Source: Gonocerus acuteangulatus (Eukaryota; Arthropoda; Insecta; Hemiptera; Coreidae). Taken from it: DNA of 64,000 nucleotides. The notes beneath the pieces were generated by a model, which saw only the letters and a list, made by a program, of their open reading frames with translations, searched no databases and was not told where the DNA came from. A program made the translations under genes and the position numbers. The stretch spans positions 123,987,896 through 124,051,895 of the forward strand of contig OX328123.1 in assembly GCA_946811695.1 (NCBI GenBank), read 5' to 3'. Below are positions 53,430 to 64,000 of this stretch, piece after piece (positions within the stretch are counted from its first letter, which is position 1; each line of letters begins with the position of its first letter).

Positions 53430-55720
53430 TTCTGTTGAATAAAACTGCTTCTAATTTTATTCTTTAAATATAGTTACATGCAAGAAGATAAATAAAAATA
53501 GCTGTCCTTCAAACGCTTGCCATTACAACATGTATTTAGACGTTTAAAAAAAAAAGGTAATACTTCCCTGTAATTTTAACATAACCAGCGTAGTTATTGC
53601 ATATAACAAACCTCTTTCGTAACTCTATTTTATAAACTTATAACTAACATGCAGAAAAGAAAAAAGAAAACATAAACTCATTTATTTCCATACGGGAAAT
53701 ATTATACAAGAAAGACACCTTCAAGTAACTAATTTGGAGAATAAATAAATAAATTTGTTGTTGATTTTATCAAAGACATTTTAATTAATTTGATTTCCAT
53801 CAAAAAATCTATATTGATATAATTTTATCCAAGTTCACATATGATTGTTTGTCAAGTGAAAAATATGCACTAAAGTATTTAGGAAATTGAATATTGGTTT
53901 CAGACTTTTGAAGCTTTTCAAGTAAATAAAATTACTACATTATGTTTAACTATACAATACGTAACTGACACACTTTTCATTTGTATCAAAACATGTTTAT
54001 TTTATTATAAAAGAGTTTTTTTACCTATTTCATGCAAATATGACTATTTACACCCCACCCTCCTACCGAAACATGAACTGTATGATATTTATTTTAGAAA
54101 TAATTTTGACTAGTTGAATGAAGTTAAATACAGAAAAAAATTGTATATGAAGTTTTGTTTAAAATCTTAGTTTTATTCTATATCATTATATTTATTTACT
54201 TTCTACTATTTTATATTTTAACTGTAATAAAATGTTTCCCCGTTATGGAAAAGGAATTATTAAAACACACATTTATATCAGTTTCAAATACATCAGTTCC
54301 TTCTATCTGGAACAAGTTATTTCAATACGACCTCGATTAAAGGCATTCAGTACATTACATTTAATATATATAAAAATAAATGAAATCAAGAAATTATATT
54401 GCGAGTACATTTCTCGGCGACCGTCGAGGTCATGTGGGGAGTTCCACTACTAGAAAACCGTTCTAGTTTCTAAAGTTCATTCCCAATGTTTTTCACTTTA
54501 AAAATAATTTTAGATCGATTGGTTTGGTCAGAATATAAATTATATTTGATGTACCATCCATCTAAATAATACGAATGTAATATTCATTGTTAATTTATTT
54601 AAATTTATACTTCCGCTTTTACGTAAAAACGGTTTTTCGACCAGGTTATCTAGAGATTACCACCTTTTTCTAGTAAGGACAAGGCTAATGATTTTTTTTT
54701 AATGCGACCAGCCCTGGTGGAATCGACTACGCGACCTTAATAATAATAATTCTCTCATTTAATCTTAATATGGGAGGCAAGTGGAGCTAACATGTATGGT
54801 TTTAATGGCCCATGAGCATGGAAATTATAAAATCAGGTAGCACATTAGAAAAATAAGTTCTATTTTTAAAGACCTACTCTCTAGATATACGGTTATATTT
54901 TTATACACAATGCTTTTTCCTCTTGGTTTCTTTCTTTATATTCTTATTGACTTGCAAAGTTCTTGATTTTGTTAACTTGGAAACCTTTCCTACGGTATGA
55001 GAAAATCTCATAATACTTCCGGGTACAGAGAGCGGGACTTCCGCCAGCATTAACTCTACGTCTTTCGTATTTTCGAATTGTGACGTTTCACCGATAAATG
55101 ACAGGAACGTAAAATCTGGAGCTAACGAGGAGCTTTCTCGTCTCTCAATGCTCCTTTACGGCAAATATCATCAGAAAAGCGTTACGTGATTTGAAGAGAA
55201 GGAAGGCGTGTACTCAACTTATAATGAGACTTATAGAGCCGATGAACTTGAGTTTTCACCTGCAAATCAATCCGAAAGAGACAATTATGGATGCTTATTT
55301 ATTAATATCATTATGGAAAGAAATCTTTTCTCATTATTCCTTACAACATCCTCAATAAAAAATAATATTAAATATTTTAAAATGTGAGAATAAACAAAAG
55401 AAAAATATGGGGGTAATGACCACAAATTTTGGCACGCCTTTGACCCCACCAAAATAAAAAAATAAAATGATCCTAATGAAAAGATTCAATTGATATTTCG
55501 TGTTTTAGATTCGGACAATGATAGCCTTGCAATTTTTTCCCTTAAACACAAGTAAAACAAACAAACATTTCATAGAATTATTATGCATTAAAATGAAAAA
55601 GAATTTCATCAATTACTCTTTAAATATTTGATTGTGCCCTCTTATATCAATTTAATTGTCTCTATAAATCTAGTCCTAACATCCAATTTCCTAGACAGAT
55701 AAAATTGCATATGTTATATT
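53430..55720. other. No gene; SINE-body relic at 54640-54745
   Basis: 54645-54670 carries GGTTATCTAGAGATTACCACC followed by an AAGGACAAGG/T-run and AGCCCTGGTGG, echoing the SINE body on the minus strand. Otherwise AT-rich and unassigned. Confidence 0.4.
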
Positions 55721-55724
55721 TAGA

Positions 55725-56955
55725 TGTGTTCCAGAAGTTCCTATTTTAAAGAAATAACACCCACTTTGCATTTGTAATAGAAGTAAATAATCTGTTATGT
55801 TTCAAAGCAATAACACCCACTTTGCATGTGTTTTAGAAGTAAATAGTTTCCTATCCACTGAAGCAATAGGTAACTCTCACTTTGAAAGTGTACTAGAAGC
55901 AAATAGGTTGTTAACCATCGAATCAATAGCTCGCAATTTTCCTGCGTACTAGAAGTAAATAATACGTGTATGTTTTAAAGTAATAACACCCAATTTGCAT
56001 GTGTTTTGGAAGTAAATAGTTTGCTATCCACTGAAGCAATAACTCCCACGTTGCAAGTGCACTAGAAGCAATAAGTTTGCTAACCATCGAAGCAATAACT
56101 CCCACTTTGCAAGTGTACTAGAAGTAAATAGGTTGGTGTACTAGAAGTAAATTGGTGCTATCAATTGAAGCAATAACACCCACTTTGCATGTGTTTTAGA
56201 AGCAATTAGTTTGCTATCAATTGAAGCAATAAAACCCACTTAGAAGTAAATAGTTTCCTATCCACTGAAGCATTAACTCAAACTTTGCAGTGCAATAGCC
56301 AATCTGTCTGTCGGAGAAACAGATATTTGCATCTCCCTAAAGACGCTCTTTGCATTTGTACTAAAAGTAAAAATTGTTTGCTATCCTTCAAAGCAATAAT
56401 ATCATATTGTTGGTATGTGTGCTTGACGTAATCATTTGTTTACAAGATATAAATAGTTTGGTTCACAACGAACAAATAGCATCCAATTCGCATGTTTACT
56501 GGAAGCAAATAGTTTGAAATCAATCATAAAAATTATCCATATTTTTGTGTATTGTTTCGTTTGATGAATTGAAAAATATTTACCTCTTTTTTTTTCAATT
56601 CACTGAACGTAAAAGCACACATAGCATGCGAATTAAAGTGAATAGTTCGTTACGCATTCGAAAAATAACACCTACATTGCACGTTTACTAGAAGTTAATA
56701 GCTGGAACTAACTTGCATGGATTTTTGAAGTAAATAGTTAAGCCCAATTTTCAAGTATACTAGAAGTAAATAGTTTACTATCCATTGAAAATAGCACCCT
56801 ATTTGATTGTCTACTAAAATTAAGTACTTTCCTACCCTTCGAAGCAATAACACTTCTTTTTCATTGTTCTAAAGTCATTTAGTTGGCTATCCGTTGGGAA
56901 GAACCACCCATTTTGCCACTCTACAAGAAGTAAAATGTAAGAAAAGTTTGCTATT
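55725..56955. repeat. Decayed minisatellite, about 56-bp period, about 20 units
   Basis: Each unit has AGAAGTAAATAGTTTGCTAT, then CCACTGAAGCAATAAC, then ACCCACTTTGCATGTGT. Units vary by substitutions and indels, and several are truncated. The cleanest are at 55800-56280; the rest fades to 56955. It is too diverged to be recent. No coding frame runs through it. Confidence 0.85.
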
Positions 56956-56959
56956 CATC

Positions 56960-59900
56960 AAATGTCAAATTTTGGAGAAAAAAAAAATGATGAAGAACTT
57001 TAGTAGGACGTGAAGAAGACACAGCAGTTTTTTTTTTAATTATTAACCACTCATCTAAAATTAGGAAAACATACCTAATTCATAGCTTAATAAAATTATT
57101 TTACAAATACAATAAAAATCAAATAAATATGTAGTAATAAAAAATCAGTTGAAGTAATTTATCTTTAATATTTGCAGCTATATTAAGAATATTAATTTAT
57201 ATGAAATGGTATGCATTTTTTTATTTTTTTGTTTTCATATTACGCAGTTACAAAACATATTAAAGTAATACAAAAAAAGTATATTTTTCCTGAATATAGT
57301 TTATTTTCTGGTGGATAAAGTAGGTCATCCATAACCGGAAGAAAGGAAGGTAGCCCAAAGGTTGTCTTCACTTTCCAAAACACTATGGAACATCTCTACC
57401 GGTCTTTGTTAGGGTAGGCTGCGGGCAATTTGCTAGCCATCAGAGGGACTAACAAGGCTTTGTGTTCCCAGTCCGTAGCAAGAAGCTGGCATGTTAGCTT
57501 GCATGTCAGCTTGCACGTCAGCTGGCTATGTCAGTAGGACGGCTTAGTATGAGAATCCCTAAAGGAGTCCGATGTGCTATATTACAGTGACACTTCCCAG
57601 TGCATTGTTGTTATAATGCAATGCCTAAGACAGCCATTTACCGTAGGATAGTTACATTAATCCGACAGTAAGAAGGAATTGCAAGTCTGACTCACAGGAA
57701 TCTCATGCCGTTTCCTTTTGCTAAATCTGCAAAAAGGCTAAGGTACTTGACTTTAAAAAAATCCAAATGTGCCCAAAGACCACACCAAACTATTTGTATG
57801 TTTCCATCTTTACAGGAATGCTCCTGAAACTCTCTTCCTCTACATTTCCTTTCACGGACTAAGCAAAAATCTACCACAATAATAATTTAAAATTTAAAAA
57901 AAAATAAAATAAAGATAGCCTACAAAGAACGAAACCAACGTTCTTTAAAAACTTATCACTCCGACTGATAGTATAATCGAATGTTGGTTAGAGACCTTTT
58001 TTGGAACTTCATACGTATTAGTTTGGAATGCTAAAGGTTTCAACAGATTTTTTAGAGAAAGTATTTTTAGTGCAAATTTTTAAAAATGGGGTTATTTTTG
58101 GAGATTCATGTACTCAAAAAAATAAACATAAAAATTTGAACGATCTGTTTTTCGTGTTCTTTCCGTAACGAAACTTCGACAATTCTCGTCGCGAAAACGG
58201 GTCGATGACAAAGGGAGGTTCCTCCCCTGGAGAGGGATGCCGCTAATTATAATACGTTGTTCCTATCTGATTTATTTGAAAATATAATATATTTTGCGAC
58301 TTGTACAATATTTTGACTACATCAGACAATTTTATCAAATGCCTAATTAAACTTTTAAAATTGTCATAATATAATTTTCCTTTTGACGTATGATTCATGC
58401 TATACCCTTTAAATGATCAGATTACGGCTGAAGTTGTAGCTATCATGCAGGTATGTTGAATAAATGCCTTGCCATTGAGTGGCTTTGCTCGGATGAATTA
58501 AGTACAGCTACAAGCCTATAACAAGAATTGGGGAAGTGCAGGTAGATTTTGCCCAGTGCATCTTGCATAATTCTTCACGGTCTGTTTCCCATCTAATCTG
58601 CAGATTAGGATGGATGATACGCACAGCTCTACAGCAGTCATTCACCACTCTCTAGTTTTATAGGCAAATGTAAATTGTATACCAACGTTTTACAAATATT
58701 TTATTTTCATGTTTTGACTCTAACTGATTTCATTTGTACGTTTTTTTTATTTTAATGTGGATCTGTATCGAGGCCTGGGCTATCTCCTTCACTTCAATTT
58801 ATGACATTGAACATGAATATTGTCTATTTTGATTTTGATTTAAGATGCATACTTATCATATGGATCTTGTCATTCAAACCTTGCCGAGTACTTCAGAACG
58901 ATACGGTAAGATTGAAAGTATTTGTCCACGTTAAGTATTCCACCAATCATGTTTTTTTTTTGTTTTGTTTTTTTTTTTAAATCTCCCTCCTAGAATATTA
59001 TAAATACCTATAAATTAAACTTACAGAATACGATTCCATAACATGAAGAACTTTTTCGTAGATTTCTTGGAATTTCATATTTAAATTTTAACGTCCATTA
59101 TTATTAACTACGAATTTCGGGTAGGTTATCTATAGGTTCTAAAAAAATAATAATAATAATCTGAATATGATGGACATAATACGCCCAGTAACAAATAAAT
59201 TGATAAAGGGTACCTAACAAACGCAAAGGTTTTGTCTATCCTAATATGGACTTTCAGGTACACAAAAAGTTTAGATTCCAGACTCAGATTCTTGGTCTGA
59301 TGAGCTATGTAATAATATCCAAAAAGAGGATGGAGGGTCATATTGGATAGGGAACATGAACTTATGAGCAATGCATGGCTCTTTAGAATGCTGTTTTTCT
59401 TTATAATTATTAGCATTTGTCATAGTGAACAAGGTTAATGAGTGTACAAACAACATAAAAACCCAGAAGTCATTAAGCCATAGTCAAACGTTCCCAACGA
59501 CCATTAAAGCTTAAAAGGATATTATACTGAAGATATTTCATAATCCTAATCGAGAGTAAAATTGTTTCTAAATGGAGTAGTATAATTGAGAGAGAAAGAG
59601 AGAGGAGTATTTACACACAACATAGGACATGTCATGCACACTGCTCTCGCTGGCTAAAATCCAGCATTGGTCAAGGAGACCGCAGGATGATGTAGAAAAT
59701 ATAATTGGCTGTTAGAGAAGGCAATCATGCCTAAAGCATGGCAAACCTTTGATCATGTGTTGTTCAAACGACAGAGATCATTTGAAACAAAATGTCCGAA
59801 ATTGATTCCATTCTGACCGCATCCCTTGCACAAGCACAAGGACACGTCCTAAACACACATAAGCAACTTTCACCTGCGTTAACATTGAGATGTTTCTAGT

Positions 59901-60070
59901 GACAGTTGGGAATAGCAATCATCTACCACAAGCAGATTACCTACTTCTTTCATTTTTCAATAATCTTTTCCAATATTTAAAGTCTCCGACTACATATATT
60001 TAACATCAAGCAAGCAGTACGATTGTTCCGTACACGCACCACAGTTCTATTTTTACAAATTTTTTCCTAA
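56960..60070. other. No recognised gene
   Basis: Includes a slightly GC-rich stretch at 57330-57560 with a short tandem motif (GTTAGCTTGCATGTCAGCTT). No coding frame, SINE or terminal repeat can be supported. Confidence 0.45.
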
Positions 60071-60299
60071 TGTATATAGCAGAGTTGGGCATTATTCAAT
60101 AAATTTTTTATTCAATGATCATTCAAATAAATTTTTATTGAATAATAATTTATTTATTGATTACGTTATTCATACACTGAATATTTTTGTATTCTATGAA
60201 TAACAGGGTTGGATCATTATTCAATAAATTTTTATTGAATAAGAATTCATTCATTTATTCAGTTATTCATTGACTGAATTTTTTATTTTTTACTGACTA

Positions 60300-60610
60300 A
60301 ACTCGGCACACAGGTAGATCTTGATCCGCGAAGTGTCGTGGGCTAATTCAAAAACGTCTACGAGCTGTCTGTCTGTATGTATGTTCCTTATACAATTTCA
60401 CACCTTTCGTCGGATTTTGACCAAACTCGGCGCACAGGTAGATCTTGATAGGGCGATTGTCATAGGCTAGGTCAAAAACGTCTACCAACTGCCTGTCTGT
60501 ATGTTTGTTCCTTGTACAATTCCACATCGTTTGACCGTTTTTGACTAAACTTGGGACACAGGTAGGTATTGATCTGGGGAATATCTTAGGCTATATCAAA
60601 ATAGTGTACG
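60300..60610 (-). repeat. Family A array, about three units, reversed
   Basis: Three repeats with CACACAGGTAGATCTTGAT, GGCTA(A/G)(T/G)TCAAAAACGTCTA and CTGTCTGTATGT(A/T)TGTTCCTT, the reverse of the 61.9-62.6 kb units. Confidence 0.85.
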
Positions 60611-60628
60611 TAAAACGAAAGTGTAAGT

Positions 60629-61122
60629 ATGTGTGTACTACTGCAGACGTCTGGTCTGCAAAACGGAGACGTTTTTTTTGGCGTGACTGCCCACTTGATA
60701 GACAACAATTTTAAAAGACAGTCAGCTTCCCTTGCTTGCCGCCCATTTCGAAATTCCCATTCATATGATCGAATATCATTTATGTTGAGTGATATCCATG
60801 CGGAATTCAAACTTGACGAAATTATTGGATTTTTCAAATAAAAAGTTTTAGAAGAGGTAAATGCACTAACGTAGGTGACACATACAGCTCGCCTATCTAT
60901 AGTTAATGATTTCGGAAATGTCGATACCGTAACAAGCGACGACTCTTTTACGAAAGCAAAAGTCTAGGGTTGCAATTTTTTGAAAATCAGGAAGAAGAGT
61001 ATGTTAAATAATTTTAAATATATAAAAAATGTGTTTATCAAATTTAACACACCCCTGGCGACATCTGCGCCGGTTGAAAGACTGTTTTCATTCGCTAGCA
61101 TGACAAATACTCCCAAAGCTTG
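60629..61122 (+). pseudogene. hAT transposase fragments
   Basis: 60629-60841 encodes FFGVTAHLIDNNFKRQSASL then ACRPFRNSHSYDRI and a DIHAEF segment, which matches the RNase H-like core region of ZBED/hAT transposases ('f.giTaHfID.n..rqs..Lac'). After a stop and about 200 bp of decayed sequence, 61048-61122 encodes NTPLATSAPVERLFSFASM, the signature of the C-terminal hAT dimerisation domain. The N-terminal BED zinc finger and most of the catalytic core are gone or unreadable. It catalysed cut-and-paste transposition when intact and has no function now. Confidence 0.85.
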
Positions 61123-61740
61123 AAAGCTTGTTTGAATAATTAGTTCTCGAGTGATAGTAGAAACATAATTAGGCATTATAATTTTTTTAAATAATAGCTA
61201 TTGTAAGCCTATCATTAACATTTAATTTTCATGGCAGCAATCATTGGAATATTCTTTTTTACTGTTACAAGTAAATGTTCATTTTTTATAACTTGAATCA
61301 TGAGTTTGTTTATTGAACATTATACTTATCAATTTATTATTATGAGTTTAAAAGGTAATTTGTGATATTTGGGTTGATGAAAAAAAGTTGGTAAATTATT
61401 CTTTTTTGACCAATATTCTACCCAAAACATATTTTTAAAGATTTCCTTTATGTAAAAGAAATAATGAATGTGAAAGTTTCTCCTGTAAGGAAAATAAGAG
61501 TTACTTAATTCAATATAACCTCCAACATCCTGAATTTATTTCATTATTATCCATTAAAAATTTCGGTCATTATTTCAAAATTATTATCATCCAGGCATCT
61601 TTAACTTTTACAATATTTGCTTTTAAAAATAATATTTTATTTTAAAATTAATTATTATTTGTTTATATTAAAAGTACACATTATTTTAAATGAACAGAAA
61701 TAATGAATGAAGAAGAAAAAACAATTAATTATTCATTAAA

Positions 61741-62626
61741 CAAGCTGTTACCCGGCGTGCCATGCTACCTGATTCTAGAACAGTAACAATAAATTACAAA
61801 CCAAGTAAGTAATATTAAAATCTAATAACACAAATCTGTGACAGTTCGGGTTCACAGTTTCGAACCTGTGACCTCTGAATTTGTGAGCCCTAGACAATTG
61901 TTACATAGCCTGTAACACCCCCGGATCACGACCTACACGTGCGCCAACTTTGGTCAAAATCGTTCAAACGGTGTGGATATGAATAAGGAACAACCAGGCA
62001 GGCAAACAGACGATACACGTTTTTGACCTAGCCTACGACACTCCCCGTATCAAGATCTACCTGTGTGCCAAGTTTGGTGAAAATCAGTCAAAAGGTGTGG
62101 ATTTGTATAAGGAACAAACATACGGACTTACAACTGGTAGACGTTTTTGACCTAGCCTATGACAATCCCCTTATCAAGAAATACCTGTGTTCCAAGTTTG
62201 ATCAAAATCTGTCAAACGGTGTGGACTTGTATACATAACAAACATACTTACAGACAGCTGGTAGATTTTTTTGACTTAGCCTATGATACTCCCAGTATCG
62301 AGACCTGCCAGTCTGCCAAGATTGATCAAAATCGGTCAAACGGTGTGGATTTGTATACGGAACAAACAGACAGTAAAACACGTTGGACGTTTTTGGATTA
62401 GCCTACGACACTCTCTGAATCAACACCTACCTGTGTTCCAAATTTGGTCAAAATCAGTCAAACGGTGTGGATTTGTATAAGGAACAAACATACAGACAGG
62501 CAGCTGGTAGACGATTTTGACTTAGCCTACGAGACTTCCCGTATGAAGACCTACCATTATTCCAAGTTTGGTTAAAATCGGTCAAACGGTGTGGATTTGT
62601 ATAAGGAACAAATAGACAGACACGTG

Positions 62627-62635
<9 letters not shown>
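61741..62635 (+). repeat. Family A repeat with six tandem 122-bp units
   Basis: Head AAGCTGTTACCCGGCGTGCC, a tRNA T-arm-like stretch on the minus strand (CAGGTTCGAAACTGTG, about 61851-61866), then units starting near 61907, 62029, 62152, 62274, 62398 and 62520. Each has the core GTCAAACGGTGTGGATTTGT or a close variant. The last unit runs into CACGTGATT(TA)n. Units differ by about 10-20%. Confidence 0.88.

Positions 62636-62700
<65 letters not shown>
62630..62700. repeat. (TA)n microsatellite closing the family A array
   Basis: Perfect TA repeat of about 70 bp. Confidence 0.95.
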
Positions 62701-62703
<3 letters not shown>

Positions 62704-62744
62704 GTAAACAATATCACTCAAATATATAGTTTTCATTAAAAGAA

Positions 62745-63180
62745 AGAAAAATTTTAATGTATTTTAACGAAAAATTTCAATCAAATAAATCATTTTTATT
62801 CTATAAAAATTTTCATTCGAATAAATCATTTTTATTCAATAAAAATTTTCATTCAAATAAATTATTTTTTTCAATAAAAATTTTCATTCAATAAATTATT
62901 TTTATTCAATAAAAATTTCCATTCAATAAATCATTTTTATTCAATAAATCATTTTTATTCAATAAAAATTTGCATTCAATAAATCATTTTTATTCAATAA
63001 AAATTTTCATTCAATAATATCATTTTCAATCAATAAAAATTTTTATTCAATAAATCATTGTTATTCAATAATGAATATAAATAAAAATTTACGTTATTCA
63101 TTGAATTTACTGAATAATGAATGAAAAATTATTCATTATTCAGAATGAAATATCAAATTTATTCATTATTCATTATTCGT
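62745..63180. repeat. Subterminal ATTCAATAAA tandem repeats of the hAT element
   Basis: About a dozen alternating copies of TTCATTCAATAAAT and CATTTTTATTCAATAAAAAT; a shorter inverted counterpart lies at 60092-60270. Repeated subterminal motifs are usual transposase-binding sites in hAT elements. Confidence 0.8.
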
Positions 63181-63216
63181 TATTCTGAATGATTTTTGCC
63201 CAACACTGGTATATAG

Positions 63217-64000
63217 CCTCATTCTACACAGAACACTTGACTCTAATGAAAAGTATGACCGAAAAGACACACAAATGACTTTATCCATTTAACGACATAC
63301 TTTAAAAAAAATCACAAATACGAATGATTCCTAAAAAAAATAGGCGAAAAAGTATCAAATAGATTAATCAGCCATTTAAAAAAAAAACTTTGTTAACTCT
63401 CAAGTTCTAAACAGAAAAAACATTAACAAAAATAAATAATTATACAAATGTAATAACAATTTAAATTTGTTGGGACAACACTAATTTCTAAACCTAAAAG
63501 GTATCCGATAACTATTGTACACACTAAAATTACAGAAACCATACAACAAAACATTAATTCATTATTACTACCCTACTCCAACTACTAAATGAATATTACT
63601 ACATCCAGTAGTATAATTAAACAATGCTAAAAGATGTCTTGTAATTAGCTTATGATCTGTGACTTCTAATATTCTTTGCCCTTACATTTAATCATTAATA
63701 ATAAATGATAGAATTGTACGGTATATTTACTGATTAAAATAATGGCCTACTATTTGATGGAGAGCATATTTTTTTTAATTATTCATTTATTAACCAATTA
63801 TCGATTTGTCATTATCCATCATAAATTACTCTGCTTGCATTCTCAACGCCTCATATACTGTGTCAATTATGCTTCTAAAATAATATTGTTCGTTTTATGT
63901 TGGACTTAAACGCAGAGATTCTGTAAACCTTAATTTTGATGATTCGTGCCTTCTTTGAAGAGAAAGGGATTGAAATCTGGGATTGGGATGTTTCCATTTC
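63217..64000. other. No recognised gene
   Basis: AT-rich sequence to the window end; nothing assignable. Confidence 0.5.

Larger units (their letters stand above)
60080..63208 (+). mobile_element. hAT DNA transposon, decayed, with perfect 8-bp TSD
   Basis: TSD GTATATAG at 60072-60079 and 63209-63216. Ends CAGAGTTGGGCA and TGCCCAACACTG are near-inverted (CAG(A/T)GTTGGGCA), the typical hAT terminus. Both subterminal regions are rich in ATTCAATAAA and its reverse complement. Inside are transposase remnants (60629-61122) and, on both sides of them, family A arrays in opposite orientation. 3129 bp is a usual autonomous hAT length, but much of the transposase is missing and the arrays fill the space. 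Confidence 0.9.

Noticed and set aside
55725..56955. CRISPR-like or coding repeat array
   Set aside because: Eukaryotic context, units diverge throughout with no constant repeat/variable spacer pattern, and no frame is conserved.

Overview
The window is a gene-poor, AT-rich piece of an animal nuclear genome, most likely an arthropod and possibly a crustacean. I see no bacterial operons, ribosome binding sites, CRISPR arrays or phage genes. Nearly all recognisable coding sequence belongs to transposable elements. Long (TA)n and poly(T) tracts are everywhere. The organism assignment is an inference from LINE ORF style, SINE structure and one arthropod-like promoter plus first exon.

Layout. 0-10 kb: a LINE C-terminal fossil (about 1.0-1.4 kb), a foldback element (3.33-3.53 kb), an R2-like LINE with a restriction-like endonuclease and a 30-bp target duplication (4.5-6.9 kb), and a Jockey-like LINE with an open frame, itself nested in an older repeat (7.0-9.7 kb). 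10-17 kb: dispersed repeats, a 43-bp retroposed SINE tail with a perfect target duplication, a tRNA-type SINE, and a 5S-rRNA-headed SINE with a perfect 13-bp target duplication. 17.7-23.4 kb: a full-length EN-RT-RNase H LINE with 12-bp target duplication; its 1222-codon ORF2 is uninterrupted, while ORF1 has a nonsense codon. 24-38 kb: LINE fossils, MITE-like inverted repeats, SINEs and repeat families. 38.6-42.9 kb: a second, decayed EN-RT-RNase H LINE, followed by two back-to-back perfect hairpins. 46.5-47.6 kb: a second restriction-endonuclease-type LINE fossil.

The one candidate host gene begins near 48.65 kb on the + strand: TATA box, initiator, about 124-nt 5' UTR, an ATG with six codons, and a consensus splice donor. 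This is the layout of secreted or cuticular arthropod genes whose first intron interrupts the signal peptide. No second exon is recognised, so 48.8-64 kb is read as its first intron. That stretch holds a tRNA SINE with 11-bp target duplication, a decayed 56-bp minisatellite of about 1.2 kb, and a 3.1-kb hAT element with perfect 8-bp target duplications, transposase remnants and internal tandem arrays.

The most interesting system is the SINE/LINE tail relationship. A 5S-headed SINE, tRNA-headed SINEs and a 43-bp tail-only insertion all end in the same GGCGC...GCGCC hairpin followed by TAAAA. The 3' end of the LINE at 38.6-42.9 kb carries a similar hairpin with compensating stem changes, which makes it a candidate partner.
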